Assembly (NCBI GenBank): GCA_903828805.1
Contig: CAIKNO010000188.1
Coordinates: forward strand, 1 to 39,747
Length of the DNA: 39,747 nt
Source: an uncultured Sandaracinus sp.
GTDB taxonomy: Bacteria > Myxococcota_A > Polyangia > Polyangiales > Sandaracinaceae
Direction of reading: 5' to 3'
Under the pieces are notes generated by a model that had not been told where the DNA came from, did not search any database, and saw only the letters and a list, made by a program, of their open reading frames with translations. The position numbers were made by a program, and so were the translations under genes. Position 1 is the stretch's first letter. Each line of letters begins with the position of its first letter. Shown in pieces: positions 18,307-26,165 of this stretch.

Positions 18307-18442
18307 GTCGCTCGTTCCTCGCTCGTCGACGTCGTCGCGCGCGACCGTATCCCAGCCGGGGGCGGTTGGGAATCGGGCCCATGAATCCAGCCGATCCTCC
18401 CGACGGTGCGCAGACCGTCCCGGGGTGGTGTACCGTCGCCCG

Positions 18443-19300
18443 ATGCGCAGGGCTCTTCTCGTCGGATGGGTGTTGTGGATGGGTCTCGGCGCCGGTTGCA
18501 CCGGGCGGACGGTGGTCGGCGGATCCGACGCAGGCCGTCGCGATGGGGGCGCGCCGCAGGATGCGGAGCCTCTCGATGCCGACCTCGGCGACGCGGGTCC
18601 GTCGGATGCCGCGGCGCCGCTCGCCGATGCGGGCAGCGCCCTCGACGCGGGCCGCCCGGACGCGGGCGCGGTGCTCGACGCGGGCCGCGCAGATGGTGGC
18701 CGCGCGGACGCGGGCGTCGGGACCGATGCAGGTCGGACGGACGCGGGCGTGCGGGACGCCGGCCCGCCGGATGCCGGCCCGCCGGATGCCGGCCCGCCGG
18801 ATGCTGGCCGTCCCGACGCCGGGGCCGTGGATGCCGGACCCACGATGCCCGGCGGTGACGTGGCGTTCCCGACCGACGTCTCGACGTCTTGCTACGCGAT
18901 GGGCGGGTGCATGCCGCTCGGCACGGGCGGGGGTGGGGTGCATTACGTCTCCGGCGACTCCCTCGAGGAGACGGTGACGTTCGCGGCCCCGTCGATCTCC
19001 GGCCTGTCTCTCTCCTTCGACATGGACGACCTGACGACGGGTTGCGCGGTCGGCGCCGTGAACACCTTCGCGGTGCTGGTGAACGGCACGCGGGTCGGGA
19101 CCTACTCCTTCACGTCCGCCCCCTCGGGCACCGCCGTGGGACGCACCTCCTTCAACGAGCGCTACACGTTCGCGTCGATCGCCGGCACCGGCGCGGGCGA
19201 CCGCTACACGGTGCGGTTCGAGGCGACCAGCACTGTGTGTCCTGGCGGTTCGTCGTGGAACTGGTTTGCGGGCGGCGTGGCCCGCGCCACCACGCCGTGA
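18443..19300 (+). CDS. Lipoprotein with Asp-Ala-Gly-Pro linker and C-terminal beta-rich domain
   Basis: MRRALLVGWVLWMGLGAGC lipobox; (DAGPP)n repeats; C-terminal domain with four Cys after the linker. Confidence 0.75.
   Translation: MRRALLVGWVLWMGLGAGCTGRTVVGGSDAGRRDGGAPQDAEPLDADLGDAGPSDAAAPLADAGSALDAGRPDAGAVLDAGRADGGRADAGVGTDAGRTDAGVRDAGPPDAGPPDAGPPDAGRPDAGAVDAGPTMPGGDVAFPTDVSTSCYAMGGCMPLGTGGGGVHYVSGDSLEETVTFAAPSISGLSLSFDMDDLTTGCAVGAVNTFAVLVNGTRVGTYSFTSAPSGTAVGRTSFNERYTFASIAGTGAGDRYTVRFEATSTVCPGGSSWNWFAGGVARATTP
18755..18814. repeat. 15-bp tandem repeat, ~4 copies
   Basis: gaYgccggcccgccg units, coding DAGPP. Confidence 0.85.
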
Positions 19301-19411
19301 GGGCGGGCTTGCGGGTCCCTCGTTCCGTGCCGGATCCGACGTGATGCAGCAATCACTTGCATGGCACGGATCCTCGTGCGATGGTGCCGGCCCTTTCAGA
19401 AGGAGTCTTTC

Positions 19412-19660
19412 GTGAGCTCGGAGAATCCTGCGCAGCAACTCGGTGATGCGATCCAGTGCAAGCCCGTCGAAGTCGCCGTCGGCGAGAAGGGCGTCGAGCG
19501 CGCGATCAAGCATCTCAAGCGCAAGATGGCCGCGGAAGGCATCCTTCGCGAACTCAAGCGCCGTCGCCACTACATGAAGCCGTCGGTCAAGCGACGGAAG
19601 AAGGAGTCGGAGGCCGCGCGCCGCCGGCGCAAGCGCGAGAAGCAGGTCCCGGTTCGCTGA
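19412..19660 (+). CDS. rpsU: 30S ribosomal protein S21
   Basis: VGEKGVERAIKHLKRKMAAEGILRELKRRRHYMKPSVKRRKKESEAARRRRKREK; RBS AAGGAG before GTG 19412. Confidence 0.93.
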   Translation: MSSENPAQQLGDAIQCKPVEVAVGEKGVERAIKHLKRKMAAEGILRELKRRRHYMKPSVKRRKKESEAARRRRKREKQVPVR

Positions 19661-19735
19661 ACCGTCCTGCCCGGGCTCGAGGCGCATGTCGGGGTCATCC
19701 CCGGAGCCCCTCATAGCCTCCGTCACGAAACGACT

Positions 19736-19766
19736 CACCCCGGGGACCCTACGGTCCACCGGGGTG
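19736..19766. terminator. Hairpin between convergent rpsU and clpB
   Basis: CACCCCGGGGACC-ctac-GGTCC(a)CCGGGGTG; extendable by outer cgaaac/gtttcg arms (19726-19777). Confidence 0.65.
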
Positions 19767-19822
19767 TTCGTGTTTCGGGGTTCGTCGCGGTCCCAGCGTC
19801 TGCCGGGACCCGACGATGGTCG

Positions 19823-22456
19823 TCACGCCTCCACGGAGTTCCGGGGGCCGGCCGGCCGCGGCCGCTCTTCACCCGTGCGGACGAACTCGAACGCGAGGCC
19901 GCCCTCGGCGTTCCGGGTGACGCGCGCGGTCTGCCCCGCGACGAATCGACCTGCGAGGATGTCCTCGGCGAGGGGGTTCTCGAGGTGCCGCTGGATGGCG
20001 CGCTTCAAGGGGCGGGCGCCGAACACCGGGTCGTATCCGACCTCGGCGAGAAAGTCCTTGGCGGCGTCCACCAGCTCGATCCCGAGATCCCGCGTCTCGA
20101 GTCGGCCTTGGAAGCGTCGGAGCTGGATGTCGACGATGTCGCGCAGGTGGGCCGCATCGAGCCGCTCGAAGACGACCGTCTCGTCGAGGCGGTTGAGAAA
20201 CTCGGGCCGGAACTGCGCCCGCAGATCCTCCAGGACGGCGCGGCGGATCTCCGCGGCGTCGTGCAGATGGAGCGTGTGCTGCGAGCCGACGTTGCTCGTC
20301 AGCACGATGACCGTGTTGCGGAAGTCGACCGTGCGGCCCTGACCGTCCGTCAGGCGGCCGTCGTCGAGCACCTGCAGCAGCACGTTCCACACGTCGGGGT
20401 GCGCCTTCTCGATCTCGTCGAAGAGCAGGACCGAGTAGGGCCGACGCCTCACGGGCTCGGTGAGCTGGCCGCCCTCCTCGTAGCCGACGTAGCCGGGCGG
20501 GGCGCCGATCAGCCGGGCGACCGTGTGCTTCTCCATGTACTCGGACATGTCGATGCGGATCATGGCGCGCTCGTCGTCGAACAGGATCTCCGCGAGGGCG
20601 CGGGCGAGCTCCGTCTTGCCGACGCCGGTCGGCCCGAGGAACAGGAAGCTCCCCACCGGTCGGTTCGGGTCGCCCAGCCCCGCGCGCGATCGACGCACGG
20701 CGTTCGACACCGCCACCAGCGCCTCACGCTGACCGACCACCCGCAACCGCAGCGCGTCCTCCATGCGAAGGAGCTTCTCGCGCTCGCTCTCCAGCATCTT
20801 GGTGACGGGCACGCCGGTCCACTTGGACACCACCGCCGCGATGTCCTCGTCGGTGACCTCTTCCTTCAGGAAGCTCATTCCCTGCTGAACTTCGGCGAGC
20901 TTGGCCCGCGCCTCCTGCACCTCTCGCTCGGCGGCGGGCACGTCGCCGTGCTGCAGTCTCGCGGCGGCCTCGTAGTCGCGGGTGCGCTGGGCCCGGTCGA
21001 GGTCGACCTTCAGGTCTTCGACGTGTTGCTTCGCATCGCGGATGGTCTCGATGAGCTCCTTCTCGCGGAGCCATTGCGCGCGCATGCCGTCGCGCTTCTC
21101 GCGGAGCTCCGAGAGCTCGCCCTCGAGCTCGCCGAGCCGCTTCTTGCTGGCGGGATCGCTCTCCTTCTTGAGGGCTTGCTTCTCGACCTCGAGCTGCACG
21201 AGCTTCCGCTCGACGAGGTCGATCTCGCCGGGGAGCGACTCGATCTCCATCTTCAGGCGCGCCGCGGCCTCGTCCACGAGATCGATGGCCTTGTCCGGCA
21301 GGAACCGGTCGGTGATGTAGCGGTCGGAGAGGGTCGCGGCCGCGATGATGGCCGCGTCCTGGATGCGGATGCCGTGGTGCGCCTCGTACTTCTCCTTGAG
21401 ACCGCGCAGGATGCCGATCGTGTCCTGCACGCTGGGCTGACCGACGAAGACCGGCTGGAAACGCCGAGCGAAGGCGGCGTCCTTCTCGATGTGCTTGCGG
21501 TACTCGTCGAGGGTCGTGGCACCGATGCAACGGAGCTCGCCCCGGGCGAGCGCCGGCTTGAGCATGTTGCTCGCATCCATCGCGCCTTCGCCCGCGCCCG
21601 CGCCGACGATGGTGTGCAGCTCGTCGATGAAGAGGATCACCGCGCCCGCGGCCGCCTCGACCTCCTTGAGCAGCGCCTTCAGGCGATCCTCGAATTCGCC
21701 GCGGTACTTGGCCCCGGCCACCATCGCGCCGAGGTCGAGCGAGAGCAGGCGCTTGTCCTGCAGGGACTCCGGTACATCCCCCTGCGCGATGCGCTGGGCG
21801 ATGCCCTCGACGATCGCGGTCTTGCCGACGCCCGGTTCGCCGATGAGGACCGGGTTGTTCTTGGTGCGTCGGGACAGGACCTGGATGACCCGCCGGATCT
21901 CCTCGTCGCGGCCGATGACGGGATCGATCTTTCCGTGGCGCGCTGCCTGCGTGAGATCGCGGGCGTACTTCTCGAGCGCCTGGAACTTCCCCTCCGGTTC
22001 CGGATCGGTGACCCGCTGCGCGCCCCGCACCTCCCGCAGCGCGCCGAGCAGCGCATCGCGCGTCAGGCCCTTGGCGAGGAAGAGCTTCTGGAGCTCGTCG
22101 TCGCGCTGCCGCGTCACCGCGAGCAGGACGTGCTCGGCGCTCGTGTATTCGTCCTTGAGCTGCTCGGTCTCGGTCCACGCCTCCGTGAGCAGCATCCGCG
22201 TGCGGCGGGCCAGCGAGGGCTCCGAGCCCCCGCTCACCTTGGGCATCTTGGCGAGCCGCTGACGCAGCGCCTCCACGAGGGGACGCACGTCCGCCCCGGC
22301 CTTCTGCACGATCGGCACCGCGACGCCGCCCTCCTGGGACAGCAACGCGAGCACCACGTGCTCGGGATAGAGCTCGGGGTTGCCCATCTCGTTCGCGACC
22401 TGCTGCGCGGCCGCGAGGCCCTCTCGGGTCTTGGTGGTCAGTCGATCCAGGCGCAT
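19823..22456 (-). CDS. clpB: ATP-dependent disaggregase chaperone ClpB
   Basis: [19 protein letters not shown]-terminus; Walker [14 protein letters not shown] and [44 protein letters not shown]. Confidence 0.97.
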   Translation of the reverse strand: MRLDRLTTKTREGLAAAQQVANEMGNPELYPEHVVLALLSQEGGVAVPIVQKAGADVRPLVEALRQRLAKMPKVSGGSEPSLARRTRMLLTEAWTETEQLKDEYTSAEHVLLAVTRQRDDELQKLFLAKGLTRDALLGALREVRGAQRVTDPEPEGKFQALEKYARDLTQAARHGKIDPVIGRDEEIRRVIQVLSRRTKNNPVLIGEPGVGKTAIVEGIAQRIAQGDVPESLQDKRLLSLDLGAMVAGAKYRGEFEDRLKALLKEVEAAAGAVILFIDELHTIVGAGAGEGAMDASNMLKPALARGELRCIGATTLDEYRKHIEKDAAFARRFQPVFVGQPSVQDTIGILRGLKEKYEAHHGIRIQDAAIIAAATLSDRYITDRFLPDKAIDLVDEAAARLKMEIESLPGEIDLVERKLVQLEVEKQALKKESDPASKKRLGELEGELSELREKRDGMRAQWLREKELIETIRDAKQHVEDLKVDLDRAQRTRDYEAAARLQHGDVPAAEREVQEARAKLAEVQQGMSFLKEEVTDEDIAAVVSKWTGVPVTKMLESEREKLLRMEDALRLRVVGQREALVAVSNAVRRSRAGLGDPNRPVGSFLFLGPTGVGKTELARALAEILFDDERAMIRIDMSEYMEKHTVARLIGAPPGYVGYEEGGQLTEPVRRRPYSVLLFDEIEKAHPDVWNVLLQVLDDGRLTDGQGRTVDFRNTVIVLTSNVGSQHTLHLHDAAEIRRAVLEDLRAQFRPEFLNRLDETVVFERLDAAHLRDIVDIQLRRFQGRLETRDLGIELVDAAKDFLAEVGYDPVFGARPLKRAIQRHLENPLAEDILAGRFVAGQTARVTRNAEGGLAFEFVRTGEERPRPAGPRNSVEA

Positions 22457-22647
22457 CGCACTCCCCGTTCTTTCGACCGCGCGTGGGAGCAGACCCGGCG
22501 GGACGTCGACGACCGCGTCCGCTCCGCTGACCACCGCTTCGGCCCACGGAAACTAAACACGGGATCGAGGCGGTCAACGGGCCATCTTCGACGGGCGGGC
22601 GTGGCGGCGCTTGCCAGTCCCTCGGCCCACGCGCTAGGTCCCCGTCC

Positions 22648-23160
22648 ATGTCGTCGTCCCCCGCTGCCGTCCTGCTTCGCGCCGCCTCGCTCATCGCCGC
22701 GCTGAGCGTGGCCGCGGCGGGTTGCGAGGGGGCCACCACGCGCGTCGATCGCAGGTTCGCGACGCCCGAGCGCACGGTGCACACGCTGCTCGAGGCGTAC
22801 GACCTCGACGGCCTCTCGCAGGATGCGATCCGGGGGCGCCTCGCCGCGCGGGAGCGCTTCGTGCTGCGCGACCGCGAGGCCTACGAGGGATGCTTCGCCG
22901 ACTTGAACGGCGCGGCGGCCGAGGGCATGGCGGGGTGGGTGCTCGGCGCGCTCGCCGCGGGACGTGACGAACTGCGGACGGAGATGACCCCCGTGCGTGC
23001 GACCGTGTCCCCGCGCGAGGGCGTCCGGATCGTGATGCGGTCCGACGCCGGCGCGTGGCGCATCGTGTTGAGGGAGAGCGTGCCCGCGGAGGTGCAGCGT
23101 GGCCTCGCGACCCTGGCCGCCCGCGCCGAAGAGCAGGCGCGCCGCCGCGGACAGGAGTGA
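22648..23160 (+). CDS. Putative lipoprotein
   Basis: Signal/lipobox LIAALSVAAAGC; TPERTVHTLLEAYDLDGLS. Confidence 0.65.
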   Translation: MSSSPAAVLLRAASLIAALSVAAAGCEGATTRVDRRFATPERTVHTLLEAYDLDGLSQDAIRGRLAARERFVLRDREAYEGCFADLNGAAAEGMAGWVLGALAAGRDELRTEMTPVRATVSPREGVRIVMRSDAGAWRIVLRESVPAEVQRGLATLAARAEEQARRRGQE

Positions 23161-23183
23161 ACCCGGCGCGGCGGTGCCTTCGT

Positions 23184-23948
23184 TCAGAGCGTCCAGCCTC
23201 CGTCGACGACCATCGTCGCGCCCGTGGTGTACGCCCCGGCGTCGCTCGCGAGCAGCAGCGCCATCCCCGCGATGTCGATCGGCTGCGCGACCTTCTTGAG
23301 CGCGGTCCGGTCCATCACGAACTGCAAGATCTCGGGGTTCGCGGTCAGCGCCCCCGCGAACTTCGTATCGACCAGCCCCGGGGCGATGGCGTTCACCCGG
23401 ATGCCCGCGGTCCCGAGCTCCATCGCGAGCGTCTTGGTCATCGAGATGACCGCGGCCTTGGTCATGGCGTACACGCCCTGCAACGGCATCGCGAGCAGCC
23501 CCGCCACGCTCGCGACGTTCACGATCGAACCCGGCGCGCCCCGGGCCATCAGGTGCTGCGCGACGGCCCGCGTCGCGAAGAAGTAGCCCTTCGTGTTGAC
23601 CTCGAAGGTCTTGTCCCACGCGGCCTCGTCGATGCTCATCATCGGGCCGAAGTACGGGTTCGTGGCGGCGTTGTTCACCAGCACGTCGACCTTGCCGAAG
23701 CGGGCCACGGCGGCCTCGACGAGGGCCTCGACCTGATCCCGCGATCCGGTGTGGCACGCCTTCGCGAACGCGTCTCCGCCGTCCTTCCGGATCGAGGCGG
23801 CGACCGCCTCGAGGCCCTCGATCTTGCGCGATGCGAGCACGACCTTGGCCCCATGGGAGGCGAAGGTTCGGGCGATCGACTCTCCGATGCCCCGGCTCGC
23901 GCCGGTGACGATGGCGACCTTGTCGCGAAGGTGAATCAGCGGCTCCAC
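23184..23948 (-). CDS. SDR family oxidoreductase (FabG-like)
   Basis: VTGASRGIGESIA, NNAATNP, catalytic YAMTK, NAIAPGLVDTKF. Confidence 0.93.
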   Translation of the reverse strand: MEPLIHLRDKVAIVTGASRGIGESIARTFASHGAKVVLASRKIEGLEAVAASIRKDGGDAFAKACHTGSRDQVEALVEAAVARFGKVDVLVNNAATNPYFGPMMSIDEAAWDKTFEVNTKGYFFATRAVAQHLMARGAPGSIVNVASVAGLLAMPLQGVYAMTKAAVISMTKTLAMELGTAGIRVNAIAPGLVDTKFAGALTANPEILQFVMDRTALKKVAQPIDIAGMALLLASDAGAYTTGATMVVDGGWTL

Positions 23949-24027
23949 GTGTCCTCCTCGGCCCGAAGGCGCGCGCCATCATAGCGGCGGACGCGTCCCG
24001 CTGCTGCGTGGGCTATCGTTCGGCTCG

Positions 24028-24078
24028 ATGCCCGCCCGCGCCCCTGCCGCAGCCGATGGCTCCGGAGCCTTCTCGTGA
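24028..24078 (+). CDS. Candidate 16-codon leader ORF (MPARAPAAADGSGAFS) overlapping the moaD start
   Basis: ATG 24028 to TGA 24076-24078, GTGA overlap with moaD GTG 24075; -10-like TATCGT 8 nt before the ATG. Confidence 0.35.
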   Translation: MPARAPAAADGSGAFS

Positions 24079-24326
24079 TCGCCGTCCGGGTGCTCTTCTT
24101 CGCCGCGCTGAGGGAGCTCGCGGGGGCCTCCGAGCAGCGGGTCGTCGTTCCTGCGGGCACGTCGATCGGCGGTTTGCGAGTCCATCTCGAGTCCGAGGTG
24201 CCGACGCTCCGGGGCCGGCTCGGGACCGTGCGGTTCGCCTGCAACGAGCAGTTCGTCGAGGACGCGATCCGTCTCGAAGAGGATGACGTGGTCGCGCTGA
24301 TCCCCCCCGTCGGTGGGGGCGCGTGA
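24075..24326 (+). CDS. moaD: Molybdopterin synthase small subunit MoaD
   Basis: VRVLFFAALRELAGASEQRVVVP...ACNEQFVEDAIRLEEDDVVALIPPVGGGA; coupled to moaE. Confidence 0.88.
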   Translation: MIAVRVLFFAALRELAGASEQRVVVPAGTSIGGLRVHLESEVPTLRGRLGTVRFACNEQFVEDAIRLEEDDVVALIPPVGGGA

Positions 24327-24757
24327 CCTTCGTCTTGCTCACCCGTGCGGCGCTGCGTCCACACGAGATCGTGGACACCGTGCGCCATCCGAGCGCGGGC
24401 GCGGTCGTCACCTTCGAAGGGGTCGTGCGGGACCACCACGAGGGCCGCGCGGTCACGAGGCTGGAGTACGAGGCCTACGACTCGATGGCCCGCGCGGAGA
24501 TGGCCCGCATCGCCGACGAGGTGGAGACCTCGATGGTCGGCGTTCGCGTCGCGTGCGGTCATCGCATCGGGACGCTCGAGGTCGGCGAGGTCGCGGTCGT
24601 CTGTGCGGCCAGCGCGCCCCATCGAGAGGAAGCGTTCTCCGCGTGCCGGCGGCTGATCGACGAGCTCAAGCACCGGGTGCCGATCTGGAAGCGCGAGCAC
24701 GGGCCGGACGGTGCCTCGTGGGTGGGGTGGGTGGACGCGCGCTGCGGGCATCGCTGA
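24323..24757 (+). CDS. moaE: Molybdopterin synthase catalytic subunit MoaE
   Basis: GAVVTFEGVVRDHHEGRAVTRLEYEAY, HRIGTLEVGEVAVVCAASAPHREEAF, LKHRVPIWKRE; GTGA overlap with moaD. Confidence 0.95.
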   Translation: MTFVLLTRAALRPHEIVDTVRHPSAGAVVTFEGVVRDHHEGRAVTRLEYEAYDSMARAEMARIADEVETSMVGVRVACGHRIGTLEVGEVAVVCAASAPHREEAFSACRRLIDELKHRVPIWKREHGPDGASWVGWVDARCGHR

Positions 24758-24805
24758 GCCCTCGCGTCGCCACCTCGCCGCATCGCTGTGTCGCCGCCTC
24801 GCCGC

Positions 24806-24850
24806 GTCGCCTCGTCGCCTCGTCGCCTCGTCGCCTCGTCGCCTCGTCGC
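24806..24850. repeat. 8-bp tandem repeat (gtcgcctc)~5.6, with degenerate flanking copies from ~24767
   Basis: gtcgcctc gtcgcctc gtcgcctc gtcgcctc gtcgcctc gtcgc read directly. Confidence 0.9.
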
Positions 24851-24884
24851 CGCCCGGTCGCGGGCCCGTGTTAGATTCGTCGCC

Positions 24885-26132
24885 ATGCCTTCCTCGTTTC
24901 GCTCGGTCTTGCTGGTCGCGTGGGCCCTCGCGGCGTGCGCGCCGGCCCGAACCCTCGACCCCGACGAGACCGAACCGGTCCGCATCGGCGTCGTGCTGGC
25001 GCTCTCGGGAGACCTCGGTGGACCCGGCTCCCACCGCCGCGACGCGGTGGCCCTCGCGGCGCGTGAGATTCAGTCCGCGGGCGGTGTGCTTCCCGGTCGC
25101 GGCGTCGAGCTGGTGATCGGGGACAGCGAGAGCGATCCCGACATCGCCGTCGGGGTCGCCCGCGACGTCGTCGCGCGTCGCGTCGCAGGGCTTATCGGCG
25201 ACTCAGGAAGCAGCAACAGCCTCGCCATCTATCAGGGGGTCACGCAGCCGGCGGGCGTGATCCAGGCGAGCGGCAGCTCGAGCTCTTCGCGCTTGACCGA
25301 GGTGCAGCGCGCGCTCGATCCGAACGATCGATGGTTCTACCGCACGGTCCCCTCCGACAGCGCGCAGGCCCCGATCCTCGCGGACGCCATGAACGAGCGC
25401 GGCTGCGCGCGGCCGGCGCTGGCCTACGTCGACAACGACTACGGGGTGCCGTTCCAGCAAGCGCTCCGCGCGGCGCTCACCGGCACGGTGGCCGCGTCCG
25501 TCGCGATGACCGATGGGCGCGCCGACTACTCCGCGGAGGCCCGGATGCTCGCCGCCGCCAACCCCGACTGCATCGCCGTCGTGGCCTATCCCGGCTCGGG
25601 GGGGCGCCTCCTGCGCGCTTGGTCGCTGCTCTCGATGCGCCCGACCGTCCGATTCTTCGGCACCGACGCCCTGCGGCAAGAAGCGTTCGTGACCGAGGCG
25701 GGGGACCCCGCGATCCTCGACGGATTCCTCGGCACGGCGTCGATCACGGATCCGAGCAGCCCGTCCTACAACCAGTTCGCGCGGGCCTACGAGGCCACGT
25801 TCTCGAGGTCGCCGTCCACGTACGACGCGAACTTCTACGACGCGGCCGCCGTGCTCATGCTCGCGATCGCCATGGCCGGCTCCACCGACTCCACGCTCGT
25901 GCGGGAAGCGCTCCCGCGCGTCAGCGACTCGACCGGCACGGTCGTGTACGCGGGCGATCTCGCCGGGGGCCTGCGACTCATCCGGGGGGGGCGCCCCATC
26001 AACTACGAGGGCGCGAGTGGGCCTATCACGTTCGACGAGTTCGGCGATGTGCAGGGCGTCTTCGAGGTGTGGGAGTTCGAGGCGAGCACCCGCATGTTCA
26101 ACCGCATCGACACGATCTTGCCGCCCAGCTGA
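24885..26132 (+). CDS. ABC transporter substrate-binding lipoprotein (branched-chain amino acid type)
   Basis: Lipobox VAWALAAC; IGVVLALSGDLGGPGSHRRDAVALAAREIQSAGG; VARRVAGLIGDSGSSNSLAIYQG. Confidence 0.88.
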   Translation: MPSSFRSVLLVAWALAACAPARTLDPDETEPVRIGVVLALSGDLGGPGSHRRDAVALAAREIQSAGGVLPGRGVELVIGDSESDPDIAVGVARDVVARRVAGLIGDSGSSNSLAIYQGVTQPAGVIQASGSSSSSRLTEVQRALDPNDRWFYRTVPSDSAQAPILADAMNERGCARPALAYVDNDYGVPFQQALRAALTGTVAASVAMTDGRADYSAEARMLAAANPDCIAVVAYPGSGGRLLRAWSLLSMRPTVRFFGTDALRQEAFVTEAGDPAILDGFLGTASITDPSSPSYNQFARAYEATFSRSPSTYDANFYDAAAVLMLAIAMAGSTDSTLVREALPRVSDSTGTVVYAGDLAGGLRLIRGGRPINYEGASGPITFDEFGDVQGVFEVWEFEASTRMFNRIDTILPPS

Positions 26133-26165
26133 GCCGCGTCCCGGCCCCTCGGGACGGGCGGCTCA
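26130..26165. terminator. Hairpin spanning the convergent intergenic gap including both stop codons
   Basis: TGAGCCGC GTCCCG gcccct CGGGAC gg GCGGCTCA: 14 bp stem, 2-nt bulge; no U tract. Confidence 0.6.

Noticed and set aside
19368-19400. Sigma-54 promoter-like TGGCACG upstream of rpsU
   Set aside because: No TTGC element at the required spacing.
19985-22705. 906-aa plus-strand ORF antisense to clpB
   Set aside because: clpB is unambiguous; the mirror ORF is a codon-bias artefact.
24767-24850. CRISPR-like repeat
   Set aside because: Unit is 8 bp with no spacers; a simple tandem repeat.
24711-24884. Upstream extension of the substrate-binding protein ORF through the octamer repeat
   Set aside because: The lipoprotein signal peptide begins at Met 24885; the upstream part is repeat-derived RRLVASSP sequence.
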